9,337 nt of DNA from DASQDT01 sp036380435 (GTDB taxonomy: Bacteria; Acidobacteriota; Blastocatellia; Pyrinomonadales; Pyrinomonadaceae): assembly GCA_036380435.1 (NCBI GenBank), contig DASVES010000009.1, positions 1-9,337 of the forward strand, read 5' to 3'. Below are positions 5,125 through 9,337 of the stretch, piece after piece (the stretch's first letter is position 1; each line of letters starts with the position of its first letter). Below the pieces are notes generated by a model. The model did not search any database and was not told the origin of the DNA. It saw only the letters and a list, made by a program, of their open reading frames with translations. The position numbers and the translations under genes are program-made.

Positions 5125-8124
5125 TTAGTGGTTTGCAGACAGTTCGTCGAACTGTCTGCGGTGGTGCTCCGTGTCCGGCCTTGCCAGGTAGCTCTCGTAA
5201 GCTTCCGCGCCCCATCGCTGCCGTATGCCTGCCAGCAAGTCGGCGGCGTGTGCGATAAACTCCCGAGTCTTCTGCTGATCTCCGGCCTGCCGGCTGGCTT
5301 GCGCCGCGACGGCCCACGCGCGCCACTCGGAGGCAAGCTGCCCATGTTGCGCGAAACTCTCTCGGGCGCGGAGCGCATTCGCCAGTGCGCCCGCGGCGTC
5401 GCCGCCCTCAAGCATGGCCTGTGCGAGCGCGAGCGTCGCCTTTGAAATCAGGTAAAGGTTATTCAGGCTCTCGGCCGTGTCGAGAGCCTCTTGACACAGC
5501 CGCAGACCTTCGCGCCGCGCGCCGGAGAAGGCGAGCGCCAGCCCCAAAACGCGCTTGGCCTCGGCGACATCGTCCGGATATTTCGTGCCCGCCAGATCGA
5601 GCGCGCGTTCGGCCTGCGTCCGGGCTTCCGAAAACTTCCGCTCGCTCAACGCCAGTTCGGCGTTCGTGACGCGCACGTAAACGAGAAGTTGCTTGTACCC
5701 GCCATCGGGACGGTCTGCCAGAGCGGCCGCCTCCTGAAGCGACGCGCGCGCGTCGTCGTAGCGCCCTAACTGCCACAAGACGCTGCCCCGCTCCGTGAGT
5801 CCGTAGCCCGTGCCCTTCTGATCGCCTGACGACTTGCCGATGGCATACTTCTGTTGGAAGTGTGTGAGCGCGTCCGGGTATTGCTCCTGAATAGTCAACA
5901 CCCGGCCGATTCCCTCGTGTGAGGTGGCCGCCTGCGACTGGTCGCCGTTCTGTTCGGCCAGTTGCAGTTGTTCCTCGAACGCGCGGAGCGCGGCGTCGTA
6001 ATCCCCCTTCAATACGTTGGCGCGCCCGAGCATGAGCAGTCCCTGCGAGACGTTCTTGCGGTAATTGCCCTGCCGGTAAAAGGAGAGCGCCTGATTGACG
6101 AAACTAATCGCCTCGTCCGGCTTGCTCTGCTGGATGCGCAGGCTGCCGAGGTTGATGAGCGCCGTCGCCTCCGCCCGCCGCGCTTTAGACCGGCGGGCAT
6201 ACTCAATCGCCTGCTTGTAATACTTCTCGGCCTCGGCGTAATCAGATCGCCCGAAATGGAGACTGCCCAACTCGACCAGGCCTTGCGCCGACAAGTTGTC
6301 CATGCCGTTGGCCTGCGCCGCCTCAATCGCTTCACGCACGTACTCCTGCGACCGCGCGACGTTGTTCTCCTCGAACGCGACGGCGCTCAACCCGAGGAGG
6401 GCGTTAATGCGCTGGAATTGGTTGCCCGAGGCTTCAGCCAGTTCGAGAGCGCGCTCGAACTCGTGCCGCGCGTCGGCGACGCGGCCCGTGCTGTCGTAGA
6501 GGAAGCCGCGCTGTTGGAACACCTCCGCCTGTCCCTCGGCGTCGCCCCGCGCGGCGTAAATCTTCTCGGCCCGCTCGAAGGCCCCCAACGCCGCGGGGAG
6601 GTTCTGCAAGCGCCCGTGGAGCACGCCGAGGCGGAGGTACGCGGTGGCGTAGTTAGAATCGCGGTTGGCGGCCTCCGTGTAGCTGGCGATGGCCTTCGCC
6701 GTCTCGCCGTCCTTCTCGTGGGCGCGCCCCTGATCGACGTAAACCTCGGGCGCGTCGGGCCGCAGCTTCGCGATTTTTTCGTAGGACTCGACAGCGCTTT
6801 TGTACTCGCGGCTCACCGTGGCCGTGATTGCGTCGAGATAGAGCGCGTCAATTTCCGAGAGCGCCGCGCGGTCTGGGACGAGCGAGGGGAGCCGCAGAAG
6901 TTCGTCTTTGGCGCGGTCGAGGGAGTCCAGCTCGGCCCACGCTTCGGCCAGGCGCGCGTAGGCGAGGGCGAAGCGGTCGTCGCGGCTGACGGCCTCGGAG
7001 AGCGCGAGGCTGGCGCGGTGGTAGGCGCCGTCGCGCAGCGCCGCCACGCCGCGCTCGTAGAAGTCCTGCGCCTCGACCGAGGGGCGGTGGGCCGAGGGGG
7101 CGCGCCAGTAGGCGTAGGCCCAGACGCCGCCGAGGGCGATAAAGAGGGCGGCGATGAGCGCGAGCGGCGAGAAGCGCGGGCGGTTGAGCGTCCGGGAGAT
7201 CGTCACGAGGGCGCTGGCGCGGAGCATGTCGGCCTCGCCGGGCGGCAGCCGGCGCGTGCGCGCCGCGTCGTTGCCGCTGAGGCGCAGGCGGACGCTTTCG
7301 AGCGCCGCGATCATCTCGTCGGCCGACTGGAAACGCTCTTCGGGGCGCTTGGCGAGCGCCTTGAGGGTGACGCGGTCGAGTTCCGCCGGCACGCGCGAGT
7401 TCATGCGCGAGGGCGGGGGCGGCTCGACGTGCAGAACCTGCGCGCCGATCTCGATGATGTTCGAGCCGGAGAAGGGCGGGCGGCCCGCCACACACTCGTA
7501 GAGGAGCGCGCCGAGGGAGAAGAGGTCGCTGCGCGCATCGACGGGGCGGCCGCGCGCCTGCTCGGGCGAGAGATAAAGCGGCGTGCCGATGACCACGTCG
7601 CTGCGCGTGCGGAGGTGGGTGGCGGCTGCGCCGTCGTCGCCGGCGAGCGCCGTCTCCTCGATGTGCTTGGCGAGGCCGAAGTCGAGCACCTTCACCTGGC
7701 CGCTCTCGTTGACGTGGATGTTCGTCGGCTTGATGTCGCGGTGGACGACGCCGCGGCGGTGCGCCTCGCCGAGCGCGGCGGCCACGTCCTGAATGATCTC
7801 GACGGCGCGACCGAGCGTCATGCCCTCGGCGAGCAGCTCGGCGAGGCTGTGGCCCGCGACCAGCTCCATGACGATGTAGGGCTGCCCGGCGTCGGTCTCG
7901 CCGAAGTCGTAGACGGAGGCGATGTGCGGGTGGTTGAGCGAGGAGACGGCGCGGGCTTCGCGTAGAAAGCGCGCGCGGTAGTGGCCCTCGTTGGGGCCGG
8001 CGAGCGGGAACTTGACGGCCACGCGGCGGCCGAGCCGCGTGTCCTCGGCGACGTAGACCACACCCATCCCGCCCTCACCGATCTGTTTCAGAATGCGGTA
8101 ATGAGAAACAGTCTGCCCAATCAT
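5125..8124 (-). CDS. Membrane-anchored Ser/Thr protein kinase with C-terminal TPR repeats
   Basis: The 999-residue receptor-like kinase has a complete Hanks-type catalytic domain at about 8-275. Visible parts are the P-loop GEGGMGVVY (16-24), VAVK with Lys38, Glu56 of helix C, HRDIKPTN (128-135, catalytic Asp130), DFG (148-150), 'GTPLYLSPEQ' (180-189) and 'DARSDLFSLG' (197-205). All key residues are present, so it should be active. A juxtamembrane stretch is followed by one membrane helix (about 318-339). The remaining ~640 residues are TPR-type helix pairs ('ATAYLRLGVLHGRLQNLPAALGAFERAEKIY' style), probably a protein-binding sensor beyond the membrane. The frame opens at a TTG at 8163. ATG 8124 is chosen because 'MIGQTVSHYRIL' is the usual start of such kinases, although neither start has a clear Shine-Dalgarno. 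The 72-residue gene follows 33 nt downstream. The target is unknown. Confidence 0.92.
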   Translation of the reverse strand: MIGQTVSHYRILKQIGEGGMGVVYVAEDTRLGRRVAVKFPLAGPNEGHYRARFLREARAVSSLNHPHIASVYDFGETDAGQPYIVMELVAGHSLAELLAEGMTLGRAVEIIQDVAAALGEAHRRGVVHRDIKPTNIHVNESGQVKVLDFGLAKHIEETALAGDDGAAATHLRTRSDVVIGTPLYLSPEQARGRPVDARSDLFSLGALLYECVAGRPPFSGSNIIEIGAQVLHVEPPPPSRMNSRVPAELDRVTLKALAKRPEERFQSADEMIAALESVRLRLSGNDAARTRRLPPGEADMLRASALVTISRTLNRPRFSPLALIAALFIALGGVWAYAYWRAPSAHRPSVEAQDFYERGVAALRDGAYHRASLALSEAVSRDDRFALAYARLAEAWAELDSLDRAKDELLRLPSLVPDRAALSEIDALYLDAITATVSREYKSAVESYEKIAKLRPDAPEVYVDQGRAHEKDGETAKAIASYTEAANRDSNYATAYLRLGVLHGRLQNLPAALGAFERAEKIYAARGDAEGQAEVFQQRGFLYDSTGRVADARHEFERALELAEASGNQFQRINALLGLSAVAFEENNVARSQEYVREAIEAAQANGMDNLSAQGLVELGSLHFGRSDYAEAEKYYKQAIEYARRSKARRAEATALINLGSLRIQQSKPDEAISFVNQALSFYRQGNYRKNVSQGLLMLGRANVLKGDYDAALRAFEEQLQLAEQNGDQSQAATSHEGIGRVLTIQEQYPDALTHFQQKYAIGKSSGDQKGTGYGLTERGSVLWQLGRYDDARASLQEAAALADRPDGGYKQLLVYVRVTNAELALSERKFSEARTQAERALDLAGTKYPDDVAEAKRVLGLALAFSGARREGLRLCQEALDTAESLNNLYLISKATLALAQAMLEGGDAAGALANALRARESFAQHGQLASEWRAWAVAAQASRQAGDQQKTREFIAHAADLLAGIRQRWGAEAYESYLARPDTEHHRRQFDELSANH

Positions 8125-8243
8125 GGGGTCGGAGGCTGACACTTTAAGAAGGAGCGAGGACAAGAAACTAACGGAACCGCCGGGGCGAATTTTGAGCCGA
8201 CGTGGAACTTGCGCGCGTTCGGCCCAGACGTGAACGCTGACGT

Positions 8244-8272
8244 ATTCTGCTCTAAAGCCGGCGGCTTGACAA
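8244..8272 (-). promoter_or_regulatory. Sigma-70-like promoter candidate for the kinase gene
   Basis: On the minus strand TTGTCA (complement of 8267-8272, 5 of 6 to consensus) and CAGAAT (complement of 8244-8249, 4 of 6) are exactly 17 bp apart. A transcript would start about 110 nt before the ATG at 8124. The spacer and the edge of the -35 box contain a 13-bp palindrome, AAGCCGGCGGCTT (8255-8267), which could be an operator. Confidence 0.4.
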
Positions 8273-8287
8273 GAATCATCCGCGCCG

Positions 8288-8505
8288 ACGAGCCGCTGAA
8301 AGCGGCGGCAGAGTGTAGCCCACGGCGTGAGGCCGTGGGTAACGGACGGGCAGGACGATGGAAGCCCCGGAGGGGCGAAAGAATTTCAACGGGCCTCGTG
8401 CTCAACGTCCCGATTCTTTCGCCCCTCCGGGGCTTCTTATTCTAACCGCCTATTTACCCCGGTCTCACGACCGGGGCTACACTCTGCCGCCGCTCCGCGG
8501 CTCGT
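8288..8505. repeat. Nested palindromic (foldback, REPIN-like) element of about 218 bp
   Basis: Three layers of inverted repeats share one centre. The outer arms are 8288-8296 with 8497-8505 and a perfect 21 bp, 8301-8321 with 8474-8494. Inside each outer arm is a self-contained hairpin: CCCACGGC/GCCGTGGG (8319-8326 with 8332-8339) on the left, and CCCCGGTC/GACCGGGG (8457-8464 with 8469-8476) on the right. The innermost layer is a perfect 24-bp repeat (8361-8384 with 8413-8436) around a 28-nt loop, and each arm itself contains a GCCCC/GGGGC hairpin. No coding sequence and no clear target-site duplication are seen. The layout suggests a non-autonomous mobile palindrome moved by a REP-type (RAYT) transposase; this is inferred. 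Confidence 0.8.
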
Positions 8506-8530
8506 TTGACGCCCACCCTTCGGCCTCCTC

Positions 8531-8563
8531 ACTTTTGCCTTTTGCCTTTTACCTTTTTACTTC
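8531..8563 (-). repeat. Single arm of the AAAAGGC heptamer family
   Basis: On the minus strand this reads GAAGTAAAAAGG, then TAAAAGGC AAAAGGC AAAAGTGAGG. That is nearly the left arm of the palindrome at 1434-1470 (AGTAAAAAGGC AAAAGGC AAAAGTGAAG), but with one more unit and no inverted partner nearby. It sits 25 bp from the nested palindrome and 25 bp from the AGTGAGC-family hairpin. Confidence 0.75.
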
Positions 8564-8588
8564 CGTGAGAGACAAGGGATGAAGAAGT

Positions 8589-8641
8589 GTGAGCAGTGAG
8601 CAGTCAGGACGCTTGACCTGCTTTGACTGCTCACTGCTCAC
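8589..8641. repeat. Heptanucleotide-repeat palindrome, AGTGAGC family, second copy
   Basis: GTGAGCAGTGAGCAGTCA (8589-8606) and its exact complement (8624-8641) form an 18-bp perfect stem with a 17-nt loop. The unit and register are those of the copy at 2867-2950, but with fewer repeats. It lies 19 nt after the stop of the minus-strand PD40 gene, so it would form the 3' end of that transcript. Confidence 0.87.
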
Positions 8642-8660
8642 TCTCTCATTCATCCCTCAT

Positions 8661-9337
<677 letters not shown>

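Larger units (their letters stand above)
8125..8660. other. Gene-free region upstream of the kinase, rich in inverted repeats
   Basis: No credible gene lies between the kinase start and the stop of the PD40 gene. From left to right it holds a sigma-70-like minus-strand promoter candidate (8244-8272), a nested palindrome (8288-8505), a single AAAAGGC-family arm (8531-8563) and an AGTGAGC-family palindrome (8589-8641). The remaining stretch, 8125-8243, would be the kinase leader and shows no clear structure. Confidence 0.7.

Noticed and set aside
5962..7965. 667-codon open frame antisense to the kinase gene
   Set aside because: It is wholly inside a well-supported kinase-TPR gene. Its composition (Arg/Val/Glu/Leu-rich, no recognisable domain) is typical of the antisense frame of GC-rich coding DNA.
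8266..8271. Perfect -35 box TTGACA on the plus strand
   Set aside because: No acceptable -10 box lies 16-18 bp downstream and no plus-strand gene follows.

Overview
The window is GC-rich chromosomal DNA from a bacterium. The best guess is Acidobacteriota, class Blastocatellia or a relative. That placement is an inference from gene style: a membrane-anchored Ser/Thr kinase with a long TPR tail that opens 'MIGQTVSHYRIL', a PD40 propeller protein, and intergenic heptanucleotide repeats. No rRNA or other taxonomic marker is present. There are seven protein genes, two of them cut by the window edges.

Layout. At the left edge lies the 3' part of an osmoprotectant (glycine betaine/choline type) ABC transporter gene, with permease and substrate-binding domains fused (1-1431, +). 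It converges on a small secreted Ig-like protein (1534-1929, -), and a heptamer-repeat palindrome lies between the two stop codons. A divergent, gene-free stretch of about 660 bp follows, then a GlsB/YeaQ-type membrane stress protein (2589-2861, +) with a second heptamer palindrome just after its stop. Next is a CruA/CruP-type lycopene-cyclase-like flavoprotein (3106-4827, +). Its 3' end overlaps an intrinsic terminator that serves the opposite strand. That terminator closes a minus-strand unit made of a 999-residue receptor-like Ser/Thr kinase with TPR repeats (5125-8124, -) and a 72-residue protein of unknown function (4873-5091, -). Upstream of the kinase is a gene-free region of about 535 bp. 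It holds a promoter candidate, a large nested palindrome of about 218 bp, a single heptamer arm and a third heptamer palindrome. At the right edge is the C-terminal part of a PD40/TolB-like beta-propeller protein (8661-9337, -).

The genes do not form one pathway. The osmoprotectant transporter and GlsB protein suggest envelope or osmotic stress. The kinase and its small downstream partner look like one transcription unit. The most unusual content is in the intergenic DNA: two families of 7-bp-period repeats built as perfect or near-perfect hairpins just after stop codons, and a nested foldback element whose sub-hairpins differ in sequence but keep their pairing.
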